Below, piece after piece: positions 37,580 through 48,512 of a DNA stretch of 64,000 bases; positions within the stretch are counted from its first letter, which is position 1; every line of letters begins with the position of its first letter. Under the pieces are notes generated by a model that did not search any database, was not told the DNA's origin, and saw only the letters and a program-made list of their open reading frames with translations. This DNA comes from Macrotrachela quadricornifera (taxonomy: Eukaryota > Rotifera > Eurotatoria > Philodinida > Philodinidae), in contig JAJEKB010019347.1 of NCBI GenBank assembly GCA_022393335.1, positions 1 to 64,000 on the forward strand, read 5' to 3'. A program made the position numbers and the translations under genes.

Positions 37580-37785
37580 ACATTTTAAAATAGTCAATTG
37601 AAAAAAAAACAAATATAAAGGCTAGACTAGTGGTGCAATTCTTTCTTTTTTTTAATATTCTTTTCATCTAACATTTATTAAAGTGCACGTGTATAGAGAG
37701 TGTTGCTGTAACAGCGAAATATATTATTATTATTCATAAAAAAATGTTCATTCTTTATATTTCTAGATAATTAAATCTATCGATC

Positions 37786-40577
37786 ATGTCTTCAGTGGTC
37801 GATAGCGATACACCTGCAGGCGATAAACCAGGTATAGGATCTGCAAAACCAGGTAAAAGATTATTTAAAATAATACAACTATTATTCTAATACGATCTTA
37901 TTTTATTTTGAAGGACTTGGATCACGTGCAACATCAAAAGTAACGTTTCGTGATGGAGATGGAAAGGAACAAGCACATTCATCAGCTCATCCAAGTGAGG
38001 GTGAACATCGTCCATTAAGTATGGCACCATCATTTCGTCTTCAACAACAACACCATCAACTTGGTGAATTAAAAAAAAAAGAAGATATAAATCCATTTAA
38101 ATTTTCTCCTGATGTGGATTTTTGTGCATTAAGTCAACTTGATAAACGTGAAAAAGCACAAGTAATTTGATTTAAATATTATAAATTTAATAATGTAAAA
38201 ACAAAAAAATAATTATTTATTTTAATTAAAAGGAACGTGAACGTATGCAAAATCTTAAAGTACATGAAAAATTATCAAAAGCTCAACGTCTTATGAAAGG
38301 AAGACGTTTTCGTGTATTAAAAGAAATTGATGATGAAATTGAACATGAAGTAAAAGAAGTTTTTCTTTTTTTTATTAAATAAATATATATTTTTAAATCA
38401 TTTTTTCTATTATTATAGCGTGCACAAAATAAAGAAAATCGTGTTGCATCAATGCGTGATAATGCACCATGGCTTGTTGCTATTACTCGTAATCGTCGTG
38501 TTGAAAATGAAAGTTTACAAGATTTTATTGAAAAAAAACGTAATATGTTTGTTTTACAAGTAATTTATATATATATATATATCTTTAGCTTTGATACTAA
38601 TAATATTTTTTATAGTATGAATTAACAGTTAAACGTACTGAAATGCGTAAACTTGAAGAGATAACTGGTGCAGAAGAACAACGAATTGAAAAAGCAGAAA
38701 AAGATTTAGAAGAAGATGCAGTATGATTTTTTCATTTATAATTGATATAATCGATTTAAATTTATTATTATTGTTCTAGCATATGTTTGATCAATTTTTA
38801 GCTGCTAATAATAAAAATGCTAATGAAGCATCTCGTTTGTAAGAAAATTTTTATTTTAATCAATTAATTTATTTTATTTTATTAGAGCTGATGAAGAAGC
38901 ACGTAAAAAATTAGAAAAAGTTGCAGAAATAAAACGTTTACATGGACAAATAACAGCATTAAAAAGTGAACTTGTTCGACGTGAAGATGAATTAAATGAA
39001 TTAAAACAATATAAACAATTTCTTGATCAAATTACACCAATAGTATATATATATAATTTCTTTTTTGGATTATCTATTTCATCAAGATCAAATAACAGAG
39101 TTTACTATACCGAGATGTTTATACTAGAAAATTAACAAATGATCTACTGTACTATTTATTCCTATCTAAGATACTATAGTTCGACTATTTTTTAAATTAT
39201 TGTTGTAAGTGAAAAAAAATAAGAGATATATGGATATAATTCTTTTCTTCATACGTACAATATCCGAATCGTACATAGTATATATTCATTTGTAGTGTAT
39301 AAGAAGCAAATAATAGATAATAGCATGAAATGAAAAAATATTGAACGCGTTTATTTCCATTATAAAATTATAATCGTAATAGAAACCGATATAGAAAGTA
39401 TTCACTATTCAGAATAAGAAAACGTTTATATTAAAGATAGATATTTTTCAATAAAAATTACTCGATTGGATTTATAGTCGTTTATAATTAGAAGATGTTT
39501 ATTGTATTTCTTTTACTTTTCAGGAATGGAAAGAAGAACGTCGAAAAAAACTTGAACAAGAACGTCTTTCACGTCAAAAAATTGATAACCAATCATTTGT
39601 ATCTGATGAATTAACAAGTAAATCAGGTAGTCGTCCACAAAGTCGTATTCTTGATCCAAAAAATGTTAAACGTGGTGCACCAATAACACAAAAAAATCTT
39701 ACGGCAGCAATTAATCGACGTCGATCATCAGGTTCTTCTCGTGATGTTGATTTAAGTGTTAAAAATGCTAGTGAATCAGATATGAATAAATCTCCATCAG
39801 AAATGACTATGAATGATTTAGATAATGATTTTGAACTATATTTTACTGATCCTCAACAATTATTAGCGATATTTACTGAACTTGAAGAACAAAATTTATC
39901 ATTAATACAAAATAGTCAAGATCATGAAGAACAATTAGAAGAAATAAGTCGAGAATTACAAATAACAATGCAAAAAAAAAATAGTGAAACTGACTCATTA
40001 CAACGTCAAGTTAATCATTTAGAACAAGCAATTACATTAGAAGAACAAAAAGAAAAAGAATTAATGGCAAAAGTTGGGTAATAAAAAATTGTTATCATTT
40101 CAATTTTCAATTATTTTATTTTATTTTTTTAGAGCTCATTCATTATTTAATGATGATAGTAAACAAGATGAATATCTTGCTCAATTATCTGCAGTTATAA
40201 GTGATGTTTATAAAAAAATTTTTAATGAAAATCCTGTTACAAGTGATCCATTAAAAAATCTTGCATCTATTGAAAATCGTCTTGAAGAATTATTTCAAGA
40301 AATTGAACTTATGGATCCAGGACGTTTACAAGAAGCTGAAAAAGCTAAAGAAAAAGAACGACGTATTCGTTTACGTGAACAAAAGAAACTTGAAGAAGAA
40401 CGTGCTAATGAAGAAAAGAAACGTAAAGCTGCATTACGAGCTAAAGAACCACCTAAGAAACATATTGGTCGTCCAATAGCTGAACGATCAAGACCACCAG
40501 AATTGAAGAAAGCCGATCAAGATACAATCAACAAAACGAATGAAGAAGAGGAAGAACTTGCTTATTATTTTACTTGA
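37786..40577 (+). CDS. CFAP100: Cilia- and flagella-associated protein 100 (CCDC37)
   Basis: 630 residues, nine exons: 37786-37852, 37914-38161, 38233-38349 (or to 38358 using a second in-frame donor), 38419-38559, 38616-38720, 38780-38838, 38886-39042, 39524-40077 and 40133-40577. Conserved family blocks: NPFKFSPDVDF near the start, then extensive coiled coil, the F-T-D-P-Q-Q-L-L-A-I-F-T-E-L-E-E-Q-N-L-S-L-I-Q-N region that is nearly invariant in CFAP100, and a basic/acidic C-terminus (EKAKEKERRIRLREQKKLEEERA, PKKHIGRPI). In Chlamydomonas the orthologue MIA1 with CFAP73 (MIA2) forms the complex that docks and regulates inner dynein arm I1/f in axonemes. This fits a ciliated animal. Intron 7 is 481 bp; the others are 53-71 bp. 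Confidence 0.88.
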
Positions 40578-42612
40578 ATATATAATAATCCGTCTGTCTT
40601 TTTTTGCCGTCCATTTTTATATTAATTTTGAATATAATAAATATTCATTTACTTTAGTGTATTTCATTTTTGAAATTTATTTTAAAATAACTAAAAACTT
40701 TCTTTTAACCATAATCAAATATAATGTTGTTTCATATGATATATGTTATTGAAATGCTAATATTGAAACAATAAGTATTCAAAAGATCGGTTACACTAAA
40801 GAAGGTTTCTAAAATGACGAAATTTATTTTGGTACAAGTAAAGTCTCGATAAATGTACCAAAATTATTTTCAACAACAGCAATGAGAACTGGATATGTCT
40901 AATTCTTGAGTGAGTATGACTAAGCGGTTATGTTGTTGGTAGATCAATCTGTACAAGAAGCTCAAGTGACAGACCGAAAGAACTCTGAGTTAAGCCAGTT
41001 TTCTGTTCACAACTACGGTTAGACTAATATGAGAAAAATATCGAGCTCGTGAAGCGGTCTCCAAATGGCGTCCTATACCTCAAAGCAGCGGAAAGATAGG
41101 GTAGTTTTCTTTAAATTCTTCACTTTAAATCTTTTGTCTCTAAACAAATCAGAGTTGCAACCGGTCTAAAATTTTCAGACTGTGTTTAGTTCTAGGGTAT
41201 GATAGTGTACAGTAACTAGAGAGAATTTTAATTACTTGTTTTTCCATATAATGAGAACAATTTTGTTTCTCAATAAAAATCAACTTTATACAAAAATGAT
41301 TTTATCATTAACTAGATCATATTTAAGAGAAACAAATTTTATATATTTTTTTAAAATCGAGTATTAGTGATGAAAGAATTTTGAACTAATCCTTCATAAG
41401 AAACATGAATGAAATAAATCTTTCAATTCTGGAAGATACATAGCTGGTTCATTTTTATTTAGAAACCGTAAATCATAATTGATAATTTTTATTCATAACA
41501 TTTTATATTACTGGAAATCAATTGTTTTAAACAGTTAGTATTGTATTTAAAAACTGATATTAAACTATCATTTGACATACACTCAAAATTAGTTTATACA
41601 GTAAAAAACTGATGATATTGATTTTGCATTCTCTTTTATTTACATGAACAAGATGTTTATTTTTCAAGGGACAGATGAAAAATGAATACATGACATTTAC
41701 GTAGTTGTACGAATAGGCATCATTATGAACTCTTAAACTTTGCATGGCTATGTTTATTTGATTTGAGAGCATAATGGAATATTTAAACGAAGTTGAAAAA
41801 CGAAGCGTTTTGTACTTATCCGTAAACGTTACGTCATTCATATATAACTATACTGTCCATGAATGTCCATCAACGAATATCTACGGAATACTGCAAAAGT
41901 TGTGTATACAGTTTGTTGTATATGACTTGGATTATCAATATTATGCTAGATTCTCAAGCATATATGGTTATATCAGCATCATAATTTTAAACAATTATTA
42001 AATACTTTAAAACTAAGAAATAAAAGTAGGTTATGTGTTATGAAACACTGGTCAGTATTAACGTTGTTTGTAATCAAGCGACATCTAATACAATTTTCAA
42101 CTGGTTATTGAAGTTGAACCTACCTATACGTGTCTATCTGTCAGAGATCGATTTTAGTTATAAACTAACAAAATTTTAACGAAAAATTTCGTTTTATATG
42201 ATAAAAAAATAATTACAAATGCTAATTTTCGCCAAATATGTATACTTACACATTCCTGTTTAATATTAAACGAATTGACAGGTATACTTATCAAATGCTT
42301 CATTGATGCATTCATATTTAAACTTTTAAAGTGAATATCAACTTCGAAATTAAACCAGTTCATTGATACATTTTGTAATATTGGTAAATATGTTCTAACA
42401 TTGTTTATAAGTAGAATAGTGTACATAATTGAATGATTAATATATATCATCGATTAATACATATTAGAGATTATGAAATATGACAGTAGTATTATATACA
42501 TTCTATCAAACGAAAAGCAATCGAATGTTTTATATTGGCGCGATGATTTTTTTTTTTCTATTTTTTTTTCTTACATATCTTCGATTATCATAATATGAAA
42601 TGAAAAGAAAAC
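40578..42612. other. Intergenic region with a less AT-rich island
   Basis: 2.0 kb without a supported gene. The part from about 40890 to 41220 is visibly richer in G and C than the flanks (TCGAGCTCGTGAAGCGGTC and neighbours) yet has no open frame or recognised repeat. Short frames elsewhere (up to 98 residues) are unsupported. Confidence 0.45.
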
Positions 42613-43641
42613 ATGTGTGAACGAACACCATTATTTCTCCATGAAGCAAAATCAATTCTATATGATCTTTTAAAACGTACTTTAGAATTATTTGATCTAT
42701 CACTTTACTTTGTTGAATATTATCATCTTAATAAATTTCTTTTTGAACGTGAACAAAAAAGTCATTATTATCTTTTTTCTACTCATAAACCATGTAAATT
42801 AAATTATAATATGATTTCTGATCTTAACATTTATCTTAATCGTTTATATACAACATGTCGTTTAACAAAAAGTCATTTACGTTCATTACATGCTACTCGT
42901 ACAAGATTATTAAATGGTTATATAGTTATTGATGATGAAATCTATGAATTAATCAATTATTTTCAATTAAAAATTAATAAATTATGCTATGAATTTCAAT
43001 CAAAAGTAATAAAAACTAAACAATCTGATCAAATTACTAATAAAAGATATCATTCTCAACGTATAATTAATAATTCACAACCAATTCAATCATTTATGTT
43101 TCTTCCTGAAACTTTAAATCAGAAAAATAATTCTGAAAATACAATAGTTTCATCTAATGATATACAATTATCAAATTCTCAACAAATCAAAGATTATCAT
43201 TATATATTAATATTATTTCAAAAAATTTCTCAATTTTATCAATTACTTATTCAACAATTATACGGTATTCATATTGTTCAAGATTCTGATATACTACAAC
43301 CAATTGTCATTAGTATTATTCGTTTACTTTTATTAATTACAAATAAATTAAAATACAATATTGAAATTCTATCACCAACTAAAACTAATCGTAATCATTT
43401 TAGTGTACAAAAAGATGAAGAAATTTGTCATAGTGAAAAGACAAAAAAAATCTCAACTAAAACAAAATTTAATTTAATTGAAATTCATCCAGAAAATATA
43501 ATTAAAGAAAAAAATGATAAAAATATGGAATATGTTCGAAATGATAATCATTCATTAAATATAGAAGATGATCAAATAAGTCTATTAGATTTTGATGAAG
43601 ATGAATTTTATCGTTTAGCAAATCTTGAACGAGATGATTGA
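42613..43641 (+). CDS. Unrecognised 342-residue helical protein
   Basis: An intronless open frame from ATG 42613 to TGA 43639-43641. The length is far above chance for this base composition, and codon use matches neighbours. Residues 10-130 are predicted by eye as amphipathic helices with many aromatic residues (LYDLLKRTLELFDLSLYFVEYYHL, DLNIYLNRLYTTCRLTKSHLRSL); a second helical stretch lies at about 194-250 (YHYILILFQKISQFYQLLIQQLYG). The C-terminus is charged and low-complexity, ending in an acidic D-F-D-E-D-E-F-Y-R-L tail. There is no signal peptide or clear membrane span. A helical N-terminus plus acidic tail vaguely recalls the NEPRO nucleolar family, but I cannot support that. Confidence 0.65.
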   Translation: MCERTPLFLHEAKSILYDLLKRTLELFDLSLYFVEYYHLNKFLFEREQKSHYYLFSTHKPCKLNYNMISDLNIYLNRLYTTCRLTKSHLRSLHATRTRLLNGYIVIDDEIYELINYFQLKINKLCYEFQSKVIKTKQSDQITNKRYHSQRIINNSQPIQSFMFLPETLNQKNNSENTIVSSNDIQLSNSQQIKDYHYILILFQKISQFYQLLIQQLYGIHIVQDSDILQPIVISIIRLLLLITNKLKYNIEILSPTKTNRNHFSVQKDEEICHSEKTKKISTKTKFNLIEIHPENIIKEKNDKNMEYVRNDNHSLNIEDDQISLLDFDEDEFYRLANLERDD

Positions 43642-44167
43642 ATTTAAACTTTATTTAATTAATGATCAACTATAATTTTTTTTAAAAAAATTCTATTATT
43701 GTTGAATTACCATGAAAGTTTATTAGGATGATTATTTTTTTTATGAATTCCTTGCGTGGATTCAGTAAATAAGAGAATGTACACTATCTCATTTTATTTC
43801 ATTGAGTGTTCATTCGAATTGATGTTTTATACATGAGTAAAGCTTGATGAGACTAGAAAATGTCTAAAAGGATCCGTGCGAATCGTTTTTTTAATTTTTT
43901 TTTGGTTTTGAGTGAGATATTTATAGGACAATCAAATGGAGAAATTTCGATCTAAAATTTTGCTTACAGATATGTTTCATGATTTTTAGAATGTTCTGGA
44001 AGTCTTAATCCAAATGAATGATTCTTCCATCAAATATCAAACATAGTTTGGAAATTATTGAATCTTATTTAATATACTATTATTAATGAAATGCAATGTC
44101 AATGAAACATTCTTTCGATTGATCTATCTATTTCTGATATTTACTAATATATAAAACATATTTCTAG
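43642..44167. other. Spacer upstream of CCDC134/calpain
   Basis: AT-rich, no gene seen. It ends in a pyrimidine-rich tract and TTTCTAG directly before the ATG at 44168, as for other probable trans-spliced starts here. Confidence 0.45.
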
Positions 44168-47100
44168 ATGTTATTTATTGTTTTTGTCATAATCATTAAT
44201 ATTTCCTTCAACGAATGTCAAACAACAGTTGATAATGCTTCAACTCAACAGCATGATTTTCAAGCTTGTATCCTTTTTTTTTTATAATAGCGGGAGTTTT
44301 TTTTTTTTCGTCATAGTTTCTATTTCGTATTTGTATAAAAGAAAAATTTAGAATGTCAAGTCCAAATAAACAACTTCATTTTATACCATTTCTCGATCAA
44401 AATTATGAAGATATTCAACGTGAATGTTTAACAAAAAATAGTTTATTTATTGATAAAAAATTTCCTCCTGAACAAACATTTCTTGTTGATGATCAAATAA
44501 AAACAAATATTATATGGCGACGTCCATATGATGTAACTGATACACCAAAATTTTTTGTTAAAACACCTCATCGTCGTGATCCAGGTCAAGGTGAATTATC
44601 TGATTGTTGGTTTGTTGTTGCTGTTGCTAATATAACACTTCATAAACAAATATTTCAACGTGTTGTACCATTAAATCAAACATTTGATAAAGAAAATGGT
44701 TATACAGGTTTATTTCATTTTCGTTTTTGGCAATTTGGTTTATGGTATGATATTGTTATTGATGATTATTTACCATTTAATAAAAAAACAATTCAACCAT
44801 GGTGTTCATGGAATCGTCAAGAACCAGATGAATTTTGGGTTTCATTAATAGAAAAAGCTTATGCTAAATTAAATGGTGGTTATAAAAATTTAGTTGGTGG
44901 AGCACCTATTGAAGCATTTACTGATTTAACAGCTGGTGTTGAACAACGTTTTAAATTAAATGAATCAATTAAAGAACGTAAACAATTTTTTAATTTTATT
45001 ATTGATAGTTTAAAACATTCATGTCTTATGGCATGTTCAATTAATCCAAAAATTGATGGATCAGATTTAGAAGAAATTAAATCAAACGGTCTTGTTGTTG
45101 GTCATTCATATTCAATAACAGCTGCACGTTATCTTCGATTTAAAAATCAATTATTATCTATGATACGTTTACGAAATCCATGGGCAAATGAAATTGAATG
45201 GGCAGGTGCTTGGCATGATAGAGATATTAGATGGAATCATCTTAATTTAGATGAAAAACGAAGAATGTCATGGGAAGATTCAGATGATGGAGAGGTAGAA
45301 AATTGTTTTTAATTAAAGATCAATCTATAGACGAAAGACAAATGTTTTTTTTTGTTGTTGATATAATACAAAATAATCCAGCAGAAATCTTCTGTTTATA
45401 TTTACAGTTTTGGATGACATTTGAAGATTTTTTTTCTGAATTTGATATTCTTGAAATTTGTCATTTATCACCAGATACATTTGAAGAAGAACTTCAACTT
45501 AATATAAATATTCAACATATATCATCTCCAATAAATACTGAAATAATCACATCATCTATAATAAAAGATCATCGAACATCAATACGTATGTCAATTCCAA
45601 CAACTTTAATTACAGATTATTTGCCTAATCAACGAAAAATTTGGTCATGTTTATCATTTGAAGGACAATGGATTAAAAATATTTCAAGCGGTGGTCGTTG
45701 TATAACAATATGTGAACATGGATGTAATTTTTGGAAAAATCCACAATATGAAATTGAAACAAATGCAGAAGATAAAACAATAAAATGTGCTATAGTCATA
45801 TCACTTATGCAAAAATATAATCGACTTAAACCAACAGATAATCCTATTAATCGATATGATTATATTCAAGCACGAATTTATAGAATAAAAACAAATAATT
45901 TAATAACTACATCATCACCATCTCATGCTCGTCATATGAATACTAAAACATATAATAACGATGATTTAGAATATATTGGTTATACAGGTTCATATATTAA
46001 TCGACGAGAAGTTAGTTTATATTTACGTGTAACACCTGGCAAATATCTTGTTATTCCAAGTATTTATGAAGTAATTTCAAAAAATAAAAATTGTTTTTTT
46101 TTTTCTTAAATTTATTTTCTATTAAATAGCCAAATAAAGATGGTCATTTTCTTTTACGAATATTTATAGAAGCAAATTATTCAAAAACATCTTCTTCAAT
46201 TATTAATCTTAATGAACAATTAACTCGTTTAACTATTGCTAATCCAGTTACTTCATCATTAAATTCAACAAAATCAATTAATAATAATATATTTAATTAT
46301 TTATGTCCATTTAATTGTTCATTATTTAATAGAAATAATGAATATTCATCAAAAAAATCTTTAACATTTTTTGATAAACTTACTAATCGTATTAACGATA
46401 AAAAAAAAGAAAAAAGCGAAATATATATTTTTCATTCTAATTAGATAATTTTCCTTAACTCTTTTTTTTTTCTCTCTTATTCAAAAAAAAAAATTTCTAA
46501 ATAGATCAAGCAATGTTCAAAACTAAACGTAAAGAACATCATCATATTATTCAAACATTAGGACAAATGAAAACAGATGTTAAACGATATAAAGCTGTAC
46601 AAATGCTTATGGATCAATTATTTAAAGTACTTAATGAAAATCGTATTGCTTTAACAAGTGCAGGATTTGTTCCATCAGTATCATCTTTTCCTACTGATGA
46701 AACAACTCGTGAACGTATGTATTTTACTCTTAACAAACAAAAAAAAAAGAAAGATTCTATTTTAGATTTATCTTTACTTCTTGAAAATGTTCTTTTTCTT
46801 GGTGATCTTGCACTTTTCTTTCCTGATGTATTTCATCGTTTTTATGATAAAGATCAACAACGTCGAACACTTACATCATGGTCATATTCATTTGCTGTTG
46901 AAACAGAATTTTATGATGAAAAATCATTAGAAATTTTAACATTAGTAATATAATCAAATGAATATAATAAGTTTTCTAAAATTATTTTTCTTTTAAATAG
47001 ATGGCTCAAGAACTTAATTTAATAGAAAAATCACCTTCATTTCACAATCCGTATGTTTTTAAAGGCGATCAACAACAAGTAAAAAATAATTATTGAAAGA

Positions 47101-47306
47101 ATATTATATTTTTAGGCTTTTTTCTTCTATAGAAAAAACAATTTGTACCCATTGAAAATCAACAAGAACAGATACAGAAAAAAAAATCAAAAGAAAAAGT
47201 TAAGAAAAAACGAGGTATTAAAAAAAATAGATTAAATTTTTATTTTCTTATGAATTATCATATTGTTTTAGGACCTGGTTTATCTGGTAGTCGTATTGAA
47301 CTGTGA
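44168..47306 (+). CDS. CCDC134: CCDC134-like secreted/ER protein, first intron containing calpain
   Basis: Proposed 244 residues, exons 44168-44267, 46505-46944, 47001-47078, 47133-47214 and 47272-47306. Exons 2-5 match CCDC134 clearly: Y-Q-A-M-F-K-T-K-R-K-E-H, LMDQLFKVLNENRIALTSAGFVP, ENVLFLGDLALFFPDVFH, MAQELNLIEKSPSFHNPYVF, a Lys-rich stretch and the end G-P-G-L-S-G-S-R-I-E-L, parallel to the ER-retention-like Q-S-E-L of the human protein (229 residues). Exon 1 gives a signal peptide (MLFIVFVIIINISFNEC). Its phase fits exon 2, and the junction codon makes Tyr at the position where human has I-Y-K-K-M-F. The implied first intron is 2237 bp and encloses the whole calpain gene on the same strand. 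Alternatively translation starts at ATG 46513 without a signal. In mammals CCDC134 is a secretory-pathway protein linked to HSP90B1/LRP6 maturation and MAPK signalling. Confidence 0.8.
44353..46444 (+). CDS. Calpain-type cysteine protease
   Basis: 639 residues, exons 44353-45294, 45408-46070 and 46130-46444. Protease core: Gln79 and Cys85 in G-Q-G-E-L-S-D-C-W-F, His251 in V-V-G-H-S-Y-S, Asn275 in R-L-R-N-P-W, so the triad is complete. N-E-I-E-W-A-G-A-W and D-G-E-F-W-M-T-F-E-D-F-F close the core. A C2-like (CBSW/domain III) region follows (about 315-560: WIKNISSGGRCITIC, YLRVTPGKYLVIPSIYEP, then HFLLRIF). There is no penta-EF-hand domain; the C-terminus is Ser/Asn-rich, so this is an atypical calpain of the CAPN5/6 or SOL-independent kind. 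Calpains are Ca-dependent regulatory proteases of the cytosol. An AG lies one base before the ATG (AAATTTAG), so the transcript could receive its own spliced leader though it sits within the CCDC134 intron. Confidence 0.9.
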
Positions 47307-47924
47307 TTTTTTTTATGATGATTTTTTTTTTTTGTTCATGTATAAGACTATTGATTTATTGGTTATTCATATTTTTTTTTTAATATTTCATAAGATAAAA
47401 ATCCAATTACTTGTCTTTCTCGTTCAATCAATTCCAGCAACATGTTTATTGGAATAGAGATTTTCTGAATAAAATCAAAGTTTTTTTTTAATGGAAATCA
47501 TGCATCCGATAAGAAGAACTCGTCCATAATAAATGACTTTTCTTCTATATTCTAATAGAAATAAAAAGAGATTACTTCAAGTAATAACGAGAATTTCATT
47601 TCCTGTCTCCATATATATATATATACACCTTTTCCAGGTCTGCTTTTCTAATAAGGATAAAATGAAATAAAATAAAAAAAAAGAAAAAGAAAAACTAGCA
47701 ACATTCAATAGCGATAACTGATTTTTGCTTTCTATTGAAAAGGTGGGTGGAATAGAAGATCAGAGAAAAGAAAAGAAAGAAAGAAAGAAAGAAAAATCCC
47801 GTCTATAACATTTACAATAACTTTATGTTATTTCTACTCTCGGAAAAACTTATAATCAACATGCAATAGTGAGCTATTGAAACTTCAATTGTAACTATTA
47901 CTAACGCAATAATAACGATTATTC
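47307..47924. other. Spacer CCDC134 to YbaY-like gene
   Basis: 618 bp, AT- and purine-rich, with a (TA)n run near 47612-47622 and a GAAA-type microsatellite at 47765-47796. No gene is seen. Confidence 0.5.
47765..47796. repeat. GAAA-type microsatellite
   Basis: Repeated AAAG units over about 32 bp. Confidence 0.8.
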
Positions 47925-48432
47925 ATGATGAGCAAACCGAGTAATATTTATTATTTATTATTAAATAACTTATTTTTATATTTATATAGAATTACCAACA
48001 TTACAGCGACGAGCTAGTGAAATGACTCGACGTACACTCTGTGGTGTTATTGAAAGTTTAGATGAACATTGTGTTTTAAATCCGGATGATGTTGTTGTTG
48101 TTACTCTATGCGATACAACACTTTGGGATTGGACACGTATTGATTTTCCACATATACCTCAACGATTTATTGTATCCAATGTTAAATTAGATAATTGTGA
48201 TTATTTTCCTATTCCATTTACACTTTATTATAATGCTGAAGAAATCGATGGAAATCTTTGTTATGGTATACGATGTGATATCTTAGATAAAGATCAAGAA
48301 GTAAAATATAGTTCAGAACGTTTCATTAATGTTCTGACAGATAAATATCCAAAAACAAATGTACACATCACTGTTGTACCATCTAGCAATCCTTCAACAA
48401 CAACAAATGACAAAACAGACGAAGATGACTAG
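47925..48432 (+). CDS. Small YbaY/YscW-like domain protein
   Basis: 152 residues, exons 47925-47940 and 47990-48432. The 49-bp intron joins M-M-S-K-P to K-L-P-T-L in frame; a shorter form could start at ATG 48022. The pattern G-V-I-E ... L-N-P-D-D-V-V-V-V-T-L-C-D-T-T, then F-P-I-P-F-T-L-Y-Y-N-A-E-E-I-D, Y-G-I-R-C-D-I and V-L-T-D follows the beta-sandwich YbaY/type-III-secretion lipoprotein-chaperone (YscW) domain as I recall it. No lipoprotein signal is present here, so it is probably intracellular. The function in animals is unknown. The tail is Thr/Asp-rich. It is convergent with AIP, whose stop lies only about 80 bp away on the other strand. Confidence 0.65.
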
Positions 48433-48512
48433 CTAAATCAAAATTAATAATAAAACAATATAACACAAAAAAAAACATTTATAAAAAAAAAGAACAATGT
48501 TTGTCTGTTTGT

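Noticed and set aside
40900..41000. Possible tRNA-derived sequence
   Set aside because: I found no A-box/B-box pair and no cloverleaf with a 7-bp acceptor stem, so no tRNA or SINE is called.
41774..42001. 75-residue frame starting with a good ATG
   Set aside because: Overlaps another frame on the opposite strand and shows no family resemblance, signal peptide or conserved pattern.
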